From Chrysophaeum taylorii (lineage: Eukaryota; Sar; Pelagophyceae; Pelagomonadales; Pelagomonadaceae), in NCBI GenBank assembly GCA_029834535.1, contig JAQMWT010000330.1:186001-250000 (forward strand): a stretch of 64,000 nt of DNA. Reading direction: 5' to 3'. Every line of letters starts with the position of its first letter. Within the stretch, counting starts at the first letter, position 1. Shown piece by piece: positions 54,010 to 63,979 of this stretch. Made by a program: the position numbers and the translations under genes. Under the pieces are notes generated by a model. The model was not told where the DNA came from, searched no databases, and saw only the letters and a list, made by a program, of their open reading frames with translations.

Positions 54010-55828
54010 ATATTATGAAGCCGTCTCGTGACTGACCATAACTTTCCAGGCGTATTTTCCACGCTATCTTATCTTAAGCCGCACCTGGACGGGTGGTGTT
54101 CAAAGGAGACGGCCTCTCCGGATCAGCCTGATGTCCCATGTCATTTCCGCTACTTACGGGCCTTACTGTGACACACAGCACAAATTCTCGGTGTCACATG
54201 CAACTTACAAGGATGAATAGTCTGCGTGGTGGCTCACATAGCGACGATTAGTTCACAAGACGCACCTTATTTATCGTCGCGGAGACGCACACAATGTTTT
54301 CATCATTATGCGGCGGCCCCATGGCACGACCGACACCACCATGGTCAACAGCGCAAGACACTGATTGCGGTGGGAGTACTTATGCTATATTAATGGAGAC
54401 AACCTTGAAGCCAAATCCTTGATGATCAGGGGTTGCACAGAGGGCGCATGTACACACGAGGGCGTGAGAGCTGAGTGAGCAGCGTGGGGTCGACGGCGGC
54501 CTTTGCGCGCGCGGAGGTGGGAGAGGGTCTCCCGGAGGGGGTGGCGTGATGGAGGCACCGATTTTGTTGGCGCCACACCCATCGTGCTGGTGGGAGAGAA
54601 ATGGCGCTCGCGAAAGCAGCAGAATACCATCGCAAGCCGCGCAAAAATGAAGCCCTGGAGTTGCAAACCACAAAATAATAAAACCGCCATAAGACAAACA
54701 CGTCTGCTATACGGTTAAGAAGAGCCTTGAGAAGTCTGCTTGCGCGAAACGCGGCACAACGGCGTCCCAGTAAAAAGAGGTACCCTCAATAACAGGCGTC
54801 CAAAAAAAAATGGCAATTCGGGCAGCCTCGATGTGCACCCGAGTCAAATTAATTGACGGACGGACCGAGAGCGACCCCACTTGACCGCGGACGGAAGGCC
54901 CGCGAGCGCCTAGCCGCGAGGCTGTGAGGTACCGAAGCAGAGCTCGTCGGGCCACCCAGCTTCCTTCGGGCACGTAGCCAGATCCATCAAGTGGCGGCTC
55001 ACCCCAGTCCTCCGAGACGCGAAACGTCGAGGAGCTATTGTGCCTGTGTTGCCGTGGCACTCCGTGGCGCAACCACTACCGTATTTACCAAATGAGCCCG
55101 ACACACCCGCTCGTTGATGAATAGGGGCTTCTCAACCCTCGAGCCCTACAACGGCGCGTCATTTTCGTTCGAATAATAAAAATTCGACGACCACGGCAAT
55201 ATGTGCGGCCGCCAGGAGACCGTCGCGACGGCGGTTGGGAAGGAAGAATTCCGGAGGAGGAAGCAACAGGGACGAACCAAAGGTCGACCCAAACGGATTT
55301 TACCTCAGCGCGGTTTGGTGGTTCGTAGGAGGACTGAGATCGGCACTTGCGTCGCACCCCGACGTGGTGGTGGTGGTGGTGGTGGTGGTGGTGTTGAGAT
55401 TCGTTATACTGCGATATATATACGTGGGCACATGAATGGATGAAACAGCATGGTAGTAGTATCTGATGATGATGGTGCGCCCGCCATCGCGCCTGATACG
55501 AAAAAGAAGCCTCGTGTGGTGGCGGGTTAATTGTAATCAATCAGGATTCCACCACCATCATCACCACCACCACCACCTTGACCACAAGGAAGAGTTAAAC
55601 TCCCCCCGTTGGTATTGTAAGCTCACGAGCCGAATCTGTTGGGGCCCACGCACTAGTGAAGTCAGATCCCCAAAAAGAGGAGTCAGACCCCCCTTTGAAA
55701 CCACGTCTCGCCACCTGGCAAAATTCACAAAATCAAGTTAAAAGGCGCGTAGATCGTTTCAAGTTGAGTCGCTAGAAACGTGAGTGTCCCCAAAGGAGGA
55801 CGACGACGATTCGATTCAATTCAATTCA
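54010..55828. other. Gene-poor spacer
   Basis: No confident gene. It contains another GGAGTTGCAAACCACAA (54657-54673), a (GTG)n run at about 55363-55394, a (CCA)n/(TCA)n run at about 55548-55578 that is partly complementary to it, and the probable promoter of the SQD2 gene (55600-55828). Confidence 0.5.
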
Positions 55829-57430
55829 ATGAGGCCAGCGCGCGGAGGTGTGTGCGGCCCAGGTGGCGCGTGGCGCAAGCTGATGTTGGTGGTACACGTG
55901 AGCACCGTCGCCGCGCTTGTGTCGACGCCGCAGGTCGGCGGCGGGGGTCGCGTGGGGTCGCTCGCGCTGGGGGGTGAGGCGCGAGCGCTGGCGGCGTACG
56001 CGAAAAAAAGCGGGCGGGATGGAGGAATGTTCGGTGTAGGGAAAAAAATGGAGGCCGACGCCGAGGCGTCGCACTACCTCCGGCGGTGGCAGAAGCGGCA
56101 GCCGATGAAGGTGGCGTTGCTCGTGGAGCCGACGCCGTTTACGCACGTGTGCGGATACGCGAACCGATTCAAGGAAATGCTGCGATACCTGCGCGAGCTC
56201 GGGGACACGGAGGTGGCGATCGCGACGCCCGACGACAAAGTGGAGGCGCCGCGGGAGTTCGCGGGGTTCGAGGTGTCGACGATTCCCGGGTTGCGTCTCC
56301 CCATGTACCCCGAGGTGTGTCTGACGGGCGATTTGAGGGGGGAGGCGAAGCGGATGGTCGAGAGGTTCAAGCCCGACCTGATCCACGTGTCGTCCCCGGG
56401 AATCTTATGCCTGCCCGCGATCCTTTACTCGAAGCTGATGCGGATTCCGCTCGTCATGTCGTACCACACGCACCTGCCGGTGTACGCCGAGAAGTATACG
56501 TCGTGGCTTCCGTTCTCGCGGCACTCGGCCTGGCGCTACATCAAGGCGGTCCACAGCTACGCGGACCTCACTCTCGTCACGAGCCCTCAGATGCTGGAGG
56601 AGTTTGTCGAGCAGAAGATTAAGCGAGTCGCGGTGTGGCGGAAGGGCGTCGACGTCGACGTCTTCAATCCGCAGCACCGCGACCCCGTCGCCCGCTCGCT
56701 GCTCACCGACAGCGAGGGTCCCGTGTTGTTGTACGTGGGCCGCCTCAGCGTCGAGAAGCGGCTCGAGGACCTCGCCGTGGTCCTGGACGAGTGTCCCGAT
56801 TGCTCGTTGGCTTTGGTCGGCGGAGGTCCGCACGAGCGCGAGCTTCGGAATTATTTTCGCCGCTTCGGGGACCGCGTCAAGTTCCTGGGAGTCTTGAGGG
56901 GCGCCGCCCTCTCGAAAGCCTACGCATCGGCCGACATATTTTGCATGCCGAGCGACTCGGAGACTCTCGGCTTCGTGGTTATCGAGGCGATGGCCTCGGG
57001 CCTCGCCGTCGTCGGCGCGGATGCTGGTGGCATTCCCTCGATCATCGACGACGCCCGCAACGGCCTCCTTTCGACCCCCCGCGACCCCCACCACCTCGCC
57101 CACCTCGTCAAACAAATTGTCGAGAGTCCCGACCTCCGTCGCGACCTCGCGACGCGCGCGAGGAAGGACGCCGAGGGTTGGGGGTGGAAGGCCGCGACGA
57201 CTCACCTCCGGGACGTCCAGTACCCCGCCGCGATCCGCCGCCACGCCGCCATGCAGAAACGAGCCGACAAATTCAAGGCGAGAAAAAAAGCGCTTTTTAC
57301 GCCCACGATGCGTCGCGTTCTCCGCCGCGTCTTCTTCGACCGCTTCAGGCTCCTTTCCCGCGCCTTTTCTCCCCGACGCTTCCTCAACACCTTCACCACC
57401 AAGTACCGCCTCGCCACTGCCGGCATATAA
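55829..57430 (+). CDS. SQD2: Sulfoquinovosyl transferase, SQD2-like (sulfolipid synthesis)
   Basis: A 533-residue GT4-type glycosyltransferase. It starts at the ATG at 55829; the frame open from 55784 begins with GTG. The core from residue 93 (KVALLVEPTPFTHVCGYANRF) follows plant and cyanobacterial SQD2 closely: RFKPDLIHVSSPGI, VMSYHTHLPVYAEKYTSW, WRKGVDVDVFNP, YVGRLSVEKRLEDL and the E-x7-E motif in SDSETLGFVVIEAMASG. The enzyme moves sulfoquinovose from UDP-sulfoquinovose to diacylglycerol, the last step of plastid SQDG synthesis. Residues 17-33 are hydrophobic (signal-like), followed by a Gly/Arg-rich stretch, consistent with plastid import. The extended basic C-terminus (from about 475) is not typical of the family. 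Confidence 0.9.
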   Translation: MRPARGGVCGPGGAWRKLMLVVHVSTVAALVSTPQVGGGGRVGSLALGGEARALAAYAKKSGRDGGMFGVGKKMEADAEASHYLRRWQKRQPMKVALLVEPTPFTHVCGYANRFKEMLRYLRELGDTEVAIATPDDKVEAPREFAGFEVSTIPGLRLPMYPEVCLTGDLRGEAKRMVERFKPDLIHVSSPGILCLPAILYSKLMRIPLVMSYHTHLPVYAEKYTSWLPFSRHSAWRYIKAVHSYADLTLVTSPQMLEEFVEQKIKRVAVWRKGVDVDVFNPQHRDPVARSLLTDSEGPVLLYVGRLSVEKRLEDLAVVLDECPDCSLALVGGGPHERELRNYFRRFGDRVKFLGVLRGAALSKAYASADIFCMPSDSETLGFVVIEAMASGLAVVGADAGGIPSIIDDARNGLLSTPRDPHHLAHLVKQIVESPDLRRDLATRARKDAEGWGWKAATTHLRDVQYPAAIRRHAAMQKRADKFKARKKALFTPTMRRVLRRVFFDRFRLLSRAFSPRRFLNTFTTKYRLATAGI

Positions 57431-57886
57431 TCTGTCTCATATCTTTCTCTCCTTCGACAACCAAGACCCTCTTGTCCACACTCTCAGCAACCGCGACGAC
57501 GACGACGTCGCCTTTTCTTCCTTGTGGTGGGCTTTCTGCTGCTGCTGCTGCTGCTGCCAGATCCTTTCTTTCGTTCTTTCTTTCTTGAGGGGGTTGGGGT
57601 CTGCGAGATGCTTGTTGTTGTTCTTTATGTGAGGTGTCGTTGTTAATCTAGATATACGACATGCGTGCCCCAAGCTTCCAAAGCATGACGACGAGCTTTG
57701 CACAGTCGGTTCATCGGTTCCCCTACCATCTGATCACACACCTTCTGCTGTTCGTTTCTCACTGTCGGCCGAGGATCGCGACACAACATCTCCCTGCTGC
57801 GGTATCGATATTGCTCGCCGCGAATCCCGAATCCTTACTACTAATCGACAGATCCTTACTACTAATCGACAGATAATGTTTGTCTG

Positions 57887-58700
57887 TCTTTAAATGTCGA
57901 CTGCTAGGAGGGGGGTGTGACAGATGTTTGTCTGTCTGCCTGTCTGTCTGTTTGTTTGTTTGTCTTTAAATGTCGACTGCTAAGAGGGGGGGGGGTGTGT
58001 GGGGGGCATGAAGGATGTGGGTGGGTTTGTGGGGTAAGAGGGATGTGCCTGACGGGCGGAGATAAGTGCGCGGGACTTAGTCGGGGTCATCGCCGAGTCG
58101 TGGGGCAGGCGAAGAGAGGACGGGCCCCGCCCGTAGGTCGTACGCATGCTGCCGCCGGACGTATGTGCGTTTGTTTGTTTGTCTTTAAATATCGACTGCT
58201 AAGAGGGGGGTGTGTTGTGTGTTTGTTTGTTTGTCTTTAAATGTCGACTGCTAAGAGGGGGGTGTGTGTGGGGGGCATGTCTGATTTTTTGTCTTTAAAT
58301 GTCGACTGCTAAGAGGGGGGTGTGTGTGGGGAGCATGAAGGATGTGGGTGGGTTTGTGGGGTAGAAAGGATGTGCCTGCGTTTGTTTGTCTTTAAATGTC
58401 AACTGCTTAGAGGGGTGTGTGTGTGGGGAGCACGTTTGTCTGTCTTTAAATGTCGACTGCTAAGAGGGGGGGGTGTGTGGGGAGCATGAAGGATGTGGGT
58501 GGGTTTGTGGGGTAGGAAGGATGTGCCTGACGTTTGTTTGTCTTTAAATGTCAACTGCTAAGAGGGGGGTGTGTGTGGGGAGCACGTTTGTCTGTCTTTA
58601 AATGTCGACTGCTAAGAGGGTGGGGTGTGTGGGGAGCATGAAGGATGTGGGTGGGTTTGTGGGGTAGGAGGGATGGGCCTGACGGGCGGAGATAAGTACG
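57887..58700 (+). repeat. Irregular tandem array inside Helitron-like copy D
   Basis: Nine units of CTTTAAATGTCGACTGCTAA plus G-run plus TGTGTGTGGGG occur at about 57890, 57964, 58183, 58236, 58292, 58389, 58443, 58540 and 58595. Spacing is about 53-56 or 97 bp, with two longer gaps, so units of two lengths alternate. The array is non-coding. Confidence 0.85.
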
Positions 58701-58753
58701 TTAGTTTGTCCCCAGATTCAGAGTAAGGATCAGGTAGGCCCGCGAGCCAGACA

Positions 58754-59350
58754 GTGATCCTCCAAGCCGTCTACGGCGACCTCGCAGACTATTTCCACGA
58801 CCCGCGGCGGCTCTTTCAGCGCGCCATTCTCACGCCCCGTCGAAGCGATGTTGTCGATGCTGACAACGTGCGCATGACCGCGGCCTTTTTTTTCCCGGAG
58901 ACGAGGCGTCGGAGTTCTTTTCGGCCGACTAGGTTGGGTCGGAAGCCGACGCCTCGCTCTTTACATTCGAGTTTTCAACTCCCTGACAATCAACGGCATG
59001 CTGACTTTGATCGCGAGCTTAAAGTCTTCGCAACCTCGACCCGTCGCACGGCCACTGCACCGGTACCAGATACATGATTGATCGTGTCGTTGTCACCGAG
59101 GCTCCTCCAACCTGTATCCCTTAAGCCCCACCGACGCCAAACGATCAACAAGAGCCAGGGCCAGACGCCCCGCGAGGTCCGCGTCCTCTTGCCCACAAGT
59201 CCGTCTTCTGTCACGTCCAGCTCTACGTGGCTCTCTGTCGATCGGCAACCCGGAGAATATGCTCTTCTGAGTCGACGACTCCACCCTACCCCACACGTGC
59301 TGCGCAATACCGATAAGCCCCCTCCCGGCGTCTACACGCGCACTGTAGGT
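58754..59350 (+). pseudogene. PIF1-type helicase remnant, copy D
   Basis: Reads ILQAVYGDLADYFHDPRRLF, QRAILTPRRSDVVDADNVRM and, after frame changes, LKPHRRQTINKSQGQTPREV. The same C-terminal third of the helicase is kept as in the other copies, and nothing upstream of it, so all four copies descend from an already truncated element. Confidence 0.7.
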
Positions 59351-59693
59351 GAACTTACTGGGGCCAGGTGAACTTACTGGAACCAGGTGAACTTACTAGG
59401 GTTAGAGATTGGGACAATGTGAACTTAGTGACCAGGTGAACTTACTGGGACCAAGTGAGCTTACTGGGGTTTTTAGAGTAAACTCAAAGGTTAACGGCGT
59501 GTGCGGATCAAAGCAGCTTATATTTGGCGGGGGTGAGAGCGACGAGTTCAAAGGAGAGTTGGGTGAGTGGATGTGAGCACGAGTGGGTTTACGCCGAATT
59601 TACTGGGGTTAGAGATTGGGACTAGGTGAACTTAACGGGATTAGGTGAACTTACTGGGGTTAGAGATAGGTGAACTTACTGGCCTGCACTTGT

Positions 59694-60281
59694 TTGTTCT
59701 ATAAAAAAACATAGCACTTTAGTCTTTTTTTTCTGCGAATGTACGGGATTCCGCGTGTACGTACGGTGCAGTTCCGGGGTATTCGCTTTCCTCGTGTTCT
59801 GCGCCAAGGGCCCAAAAACTCAAGGCTATGAAAATCCGCTGATTCTCAAGAGCCAGACGAGAGCTCACTCGCGTAAGCCCAAATTTTGGAGTCCGTCCGT
59901 CCGCTTCCGCGCGCCGCGTCTTTCCAATGGGGAGGGAACCTTCTTGGGGTTGTTGTTGTTGTTGCGATGATCTAGACCCCATCTTGCGCCTCGAGACTCT
60001 CGGCTTTGTTCGAAGAATGGCGGGTCTCCATCTGAAACGGGTCCGTGTTTGTTTGGGATGCGCCTTCGATGGACAGCACTACCTATGGAACTGCAAGCAG
60101 CTTAATAAAGTTGTTGCTGTCGTCGAGAGAAAACAAACGGCTGGTGCTCGCTCCATTGTCCGCGCGAGAATAAGTTCTAGTAGAAGCTACACGCCGCTTC
60201 CCTCGACAAGAAGGAAGCAAGGAAGGAAGGAAGGAAGGAGGGTTTTAAAAAAAAAAGGGGCACACGTCGATCCTTTGGGGA
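59694..60281. other. Spacer without a confident gene
   Basis: Short frames only. It includes (GTT)n at about 59949-59963 and (GGAA)n at about 60209-60239. It probably contains the 3' end of the sugar transporter transcript. Confidence 0.5.
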
Positions 60282-62009
60282 TCAGGTGGGGGTGGTTTTG
60301 TAGGCGGGGAGAGGGTAGTGGGTCGGATGGCTGGTCATGGCCGCTTGGATTTCGGCGACCGAGGCGCCGCGGGTCTCGGGGAGGGAGTAAGAGACGAAGG
60401 TCAAGGTGAGGGCGAGGACGAGGCCAAAGGGGAGGAAGCACCAGGGTCCCAAGAAGGCAACGAGGTAGGGAAAGGTAAGTCCGACGACAAAATTGGCGAG
60501 CCAGTTGACCTGGGAGGCGATGGACTGGGCGGCGTCGACGTGGCGGAGTTCGAACATCTCGGCCACAATGAGCCAGGGGATGGGCCCGAGGCCAATCTCG
60601 AAGAAGCTGACGTAGGCCATGACGGCGGCGAGGGAGGCGAGGTCGGGGAGGACGCCGAGGAGGGAAAAGGTGATGGCGACGACGCAGGCGAGCATGCCGG
60701 CCGAGGAGCAGGCGAGGAGGGTCTTGCGGCCGCAGCGGTCCATGAGGATGATGGCGAGCCAGGTAGCGGCGACGTTGACGGCCGCGACGAGGGCGGTGCC
60801 GAGAAGGGGGTTGTCGATGACGCCGTCGAAAAACAAAGTCGAGTAGTAGAAAACGGCGTTGATGCCGCAGAGTTGCTGGGCGAGGTGGATGATGACGCAG
60901 GAAAGGAGGACGGGGCGGACGGCGTCGTTCTGGAAGAGGTCGGCCCAGGCCTTGTGGGTCTGGGGGTCGCAAGCGGTCGAGCGCTCGCCGCGGAGCTTGC
61001 ACTTGACGTTCGCGCCGGCAATGTGGTCGACCTCCATCTCGACCTCCTCGGGGTCGATCAGGCCGTAGAGGGCCGCGAGGGCGTCTCGTGCTTGAGTCGA
61101 GGCGACGTTTTTGTCGAGGAGCCAGCGCGGCGACTCGAAAAGGAAGAAGCCCGCTCCGACGAGCTGGAGCGCGGCGAGGATCGGCGATACGGCGAAGAGA
61201 ACTCGCCAGCGGAGGTGGGGCCAGAAGGCGAGAAGGTCCGAGGCCAAAATACCCAAGACGAGGGCGAACTGCGTCATGGTCCCAAACGCTCCCCGGAGCA
61301 CGGGCGGGGCGAGCTCGCCGAGGTACAACGGGACGAGGACGCTACTAAAGCCCGAGGCGACTCCGACGACGAAGCGGCCGACGGCGAGCGCGCTCATCGA
61401 GGGCGCGAGGCTCGTCACGAGTCCTCCCCCAAGAAACAAGAGCCCGTCGACCACGAGGGCGGGCTTGCGGCCCTGGTGGTTGGCGACCGAGCCGGCGGCG
61501 AGCGCTCCGACGGGTCCTCCGACCGCGAACGCGGCGACCGCGAGGGACCACTCGGCCGTCGCGTGGCCGGGGAAGACCTGCTTCTCGGGGGCGTTCATGA
61601 CGCTCGTGTTGAAGCCGCACAAAAACTGCGATATCGCGGCGACCCCGGCGGCCGCGAGCATCGCCCAAGTCACGTAATCGTGCGACAGCTCCAGCTCGAC
61701 GGCGGTCGCCTCGGTCGTCGCGAACGAGGTCCGCGACGACAGCCGCAGCATGCTTCCCGTGCGCGGTGCGAACTCGGTGTCGTCGGGGTACCGGGTCGAC
61801 AGGTTTCGGACGAGGGCCCGGGTCTTGCCGCCCATTCCCGCCGCGGCGACGAAGGGCAGCTCGGCGTAGAGCGTCGACCGTGCCTCGACGTACGAGGTGG
61901 TCAACGTGCTCATCGACTGCGTCGCGCGGATGCCGCGCACGGGCAGCTCCGTGTGCCCGCCGACGGCGTCGTAGCTGTAGCCCCGCTGCAGCCCGCGGCC
62001 GGACAGCAT
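60282..62009 (-). CDS. MFS sugar transporter (sugar porter family)
   Basis: A 575-residue, 12-span transporter of the GLUT/STP type. All sugar-porter signatures are seen in order: NHQGRKPALVVDG (loop 2-3), VPLYLGELAPPVLRG, ESPRWLL, QQLCGINAVFYYST (helix 7), MDRCGRKTLL (loop 8-9), PWLIVAEMFELR (helix 10 region) and PETRG at the C-terminus. A polar N-terminal extension of about 120 residues precedes the first span, longer than in most GLUTs. It likely moves a hexose with or without protons across the plasma, plastid or vacuolar membrane. The substrate is not predictable. No introns are seen. It is divergent from the next gene. Confidence 0.92.
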   Translation of the reverse strand: MLSGRGLQRGYSYDAVGGHTELPVRGIRATQSMSTLTTSYVEARSTLYAELPFVAAAGMGGKTRALVRNLSTRYPDDTEFAPRTGSMLRLSSRTSFATTEATAVELELSHDYVTWAMLAAAGVAAISQFLCGFNTSVMNAPEKQVFPGHATAEWSLAVAAFAVGGPVGALAAGSVANHQGRKPALVVDGLLFLGGGLVTSLAPSMSALAVGRFVVGVASGFSSVLVPLYLGELAPPVLRGAFGTMTQFALVLGILASDLLAFWPHLRWRVLFAVSPILAALQLVGAGFFLFESPRWLLDKNVASTQARDALAALYGLIDPEEVEMEVDHIAGANVKCKLRGERSTACDPQTHKAWADLFQNDAVRPVLLSCVIIHLAQQLCGINAVFYYSTLFFDGVIDNPLLGTALVAAVNVAATWLAIILMDRCGRKTLLACSSAGMLACVVAITFSLLGVLPDLASLAAVMAYVSFFEIGLGPIPWLIVAEMFELRHVDAAQSIASQVNWLANFVVGLTFPYLVAFLGPWCFLPFGLVLALTLTFVSYSLPETRGASVAEIQAAMTSHPTHYPLPAYKTTPT

Positions 62010-62070
62010 GATTCTGCCGAACCCGCACCACTAAAGAAGATAAACAACGGCTGAAAGTATCATCATCACG
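62010..62070. promoter_or_regulatory. 61-bp divergent intergenic region (sugar transporter / GOST-like receptor)
   Basis: Two start codons facing away from each other are 61 bp apart. The region contains (CAT)n just before the plus-strand start. A shared promoter is inferred. Confidence 0.5.
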
Positions 62071-63462
62071 ATGCTTACCATCATCATCATCAGCAGCAGG
62101 ATAGCGCTGTTGTTGGGCGGCGCCAGCGGCAAGGTGGTGCGGGGGTCGGCCGCGCTTGATGGCGTACACAGCGAGCACGAGCTGGCCAAGTTCGCGTACG
62201 ACGTGGGCGACGGGTCGATGACGGCAAACTTGTGGGTCGACGACGACGGGGAGGGCGTCATGTACGGGGACCAGAGGCACCACAGCCTGAGCGTGTACGC
62301 GTACACCGACGAGCGGCGGCGCGCCGTGGAGCGTGCCCCGAGCTGCGAGGAAAAGGGCGCGCTCGCGGAGTGGCGGGTGCGGGTGCCCCTGCAGCGCAAG
62401 TTCCGCGTGGAAGAGTTTGTCGCGACGTCGAATTCGGCGCGCGTGTGGTTCTTCGTGCTCGCCGACTGTTCGCTCGAACAGTACTACCACGAGGTGCCCG
62501 TGGTACGGTTCGAGATCGAGATGCGGGGTCCGGGGAGGCAGCACCTGCCCTTCGACGAGAAGGGCATGGGACGGCTCCACGCGGTCAACTCGGTCGCGTC
62601 GGCGATCGTATGCGCTACGTCGGTTCGAGCGCACCGCGGAAAACCTCACGTGGCGGCGTTTATTTTGGAGGTGAGCGCGGCTTTGGACGCGGTGTCGTCG
62701 TTGTGCGAATGGCGACACATCACCGCGTTTGCGCGCGACGGCGTCGGGAGCTACTTTTTCGACGCGACGGCAGCGCTCCTCGAGGCGACGTGCGACGCGG
62801 CCATCGCCGCGCTCCTCCTGGCCATCGGCGCGGGCTGGACGCTCCGCGCCTCTCTGAGCGACGACGAAAAGGCGGGACGATCGCCGTTGCGCGAGGAGAC
62901 CTTGCCCGAACAAGCCGCGAGCGCCGTCGCGCCGCTCGCGACCGCGCTGCGCGCGCCGCTCGCGCTCCCGCCTTTTGTCGTGGCGGCCTTCTTCGGGATC
63001 CACCTCGTCCTCGCCCAGTGGTCCCGCATCTACGACGACGACTTCGACTCCTTCCATGACTGGGAGCACCTCCCGGGCCGCATCCTCGTGGTTTTCCGCG
63101 TGTTCCTCGCGCTCGTCTTCGTCCCTATTTCGCTGAGGACCCAGGCGTGCGCCGGGACCCGCCTCCGCCGCTTCTACGTGGGCTGGGCCCTCGTCGGGAC
63201 CGCCTGGTTCCTCGCGCTCCCCGCCCTCAGCCTGATTGCCGCGGTGTCCCCCGCCGCGACGAGGCACGCGCGCATGTCGGGCGGCTCGGCCTTGGTGCAG
63301 ACCGCGTCCCTCCTCTCGCTCGCGCTCCTCTTTTCTGGTGCCTTCGCCCCGTACTACCACTCCATCTCCACCGTCGGCCAGGCCGACGCCAACCTCGACC
63401 TCGGCGGCGCCCCCAACCACGCCGTCCTCAAGCTTGCCGGCATCAAGGTCCGCCTCGATTGA
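62071..63462 (+). CDS. GPR180/TMEM145-like seven-transmembrane (GOST) protein
   Basis: A 463-residue protein with a signal peptide (about 1-19), an ectodomain (about 20-200) and a multi-span C-terminal domain. The ectodomain has the GOST-like 'SNSARVWFFVLADCS' and the second half reads AALLLAIGAGWTLR, LVLAQWSRIYDDDFDSFHDWEHLPG, RILVVFRVFLALVFVPISL and APYYHSIS, which resembles the intimal-thickness-related receptor domain. GOST proteins traffic through Golgi and endosomes and GPR180 is linked to signalling in animals. Protist members have unknown ligands. The part between about residues 185 and 240 is shorter or more diverged than usual for the first helices. Confidence 0.75.
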   Translation: MLTIIIISSRIALLLGGASGKVVRGSAALDGVHSEHELAKFAYDVGDGSMTANLWVDDDGEGVMYGDQRHHSLSVYAYTDERRRAVERAPSCEEKGALAEWRVRVPLQRKFRVEEFVATSNSARVWFFVLADCSLEQYYHEVPVVRFEIEMRGPGRQHLPFDEKGMGRLHAVNSVASAIVCATSVRAHRGKPHVAAFILEVSAALDAVSSLCEWRHITAFARDGVGSYFFDATAALLEATCDAAIAALLLAIGAGWTLRASLSDDEKAGRSPLREETLPEQAASAVAPLATALRAPLALPPFVVAAFFGIHLVLAQWSRIYDDDFDSFHDWEHLPGRILVVFRVFLALVFVPISLRTQACAGTRLRRFYVGWALVGTAWFLALPALSLIAAVSPAATRHARMSGGSALVQTASLLSLALLFSGAFAPYYHSISTVGQADANLDLGGAPNHAVLKLAGIKVRLD

Positions 63463-63529
63463 TCACGATTTTTTTAAATCTATAATAAACACCTCGTCGT
63501 CGTCGTCGTCGTCGTCGTCGTCCATAATC

Positions 63530-63979
63530 TTATGGCGGCGCGGGGGGGGCAGCGACGATGGTGTCGAAGATGCGGCGCATGTCCGAGGCGACGGCGCCGG
63601 TCTTGCCGAGTTTGAGGATAACGCGGTCGTCCTCGACGCGCGAGGCGCTGGCCGACACGAGGAAGAGGGACTTCGCGGCGATGATCGAGTCCCGCGTGAC
63701 CGGGCACGCGAAGAGACGGTCCCGGAGCTCGGTCCCGGTAACGGTGACCATGTCGAGGGCGTCGTCGATCTCGAGGAGCATCTCGTCCAAAATGAGGACG
63801 GTAGGCCTCCTGTTCGCGGCGAACTTTGTGGCGTACACGACTATCTTGACGAGATTGGCCACGTCCGCCGGGTTATGTATGATCTTCAGGTCAATCCCAA
63901 ACATCTTTTTGACCAACAGCTGGTACTTGCGGCAGATGACGGCGTCGTCGTCGACGAGGATCCAATTCCATTCGTTCAT
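63530..63979 (-). CDS. Response-regulator receiver domain protein, possibly the 3' end of a longer gene
   Basis: A 149-residue frame with the receiver fold. It shows the acidic pocket (NWILVDDDAVICRKY), the phospho-acceptor Asp in VLILDEML, the conserved Ser/Thr in LFLVSASAS and Lys in LGKTG. The frame stays open upstream of the ATG at 63979 to the window edge, so this could be the C-terminal receiver of a hybrid histidine kinase. Receivers accept a phosphoryl group from a histidine or phosphotransfer protein. It converges on the GOST-like gene with only 67 bp between stops. Confidence 0.75.
   Translation of the reverse strand: MNEWNWILVDDDAVICRKYQLLVKKMFGIDLKIIHNPADVANLVKIVVYATKFAANRRPTVLILDEMLLEIDDALDMVTVTGTELRDRLFACPVTRDSIIAAKSLFLVSASASRVEDDRVILKLGKTGAVASDMRRIFDTIVAAPPAPP

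Larger units (their letters stand above)
57832..59693 (+). mobile_element. Helitron-like copy D, broken
   Basis: This copy is on the plus strand, opposite to A-C. It begins TCCTTACTACTAATCGACAG, with its first 21 bp present twice (57832 and 57853), and ends CTTACTGGCCTGCACTTGT at 59693. It has a long array of CTTTAAATGTCGACTGCTAA units (57887-58700), then the helicase remnant, then the GGTGAACTTACTGG cluster with the conserved CAAAGCAGCTTA core. It is the longest copy of the family in the window (about 1.86 kb). Confidence 0.7.

Noticed and set aside
57887-58700. Array that superficially resembles a CRISPR
   Set aside because: Spacing is uneven, 'spacers' are themselves repeated (TGTGTGGGG, GGATGTGGGTGG), the host is eukaryotic and the array lies inside a transposon family.
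61345-63420. 691-codon minus-strand frame overlapping two genes
   Set aside because: Low-complexity Arg/Gly-rich shadow spanning the sugar transporter and GOST-like genes; both of those have clear family motifs.
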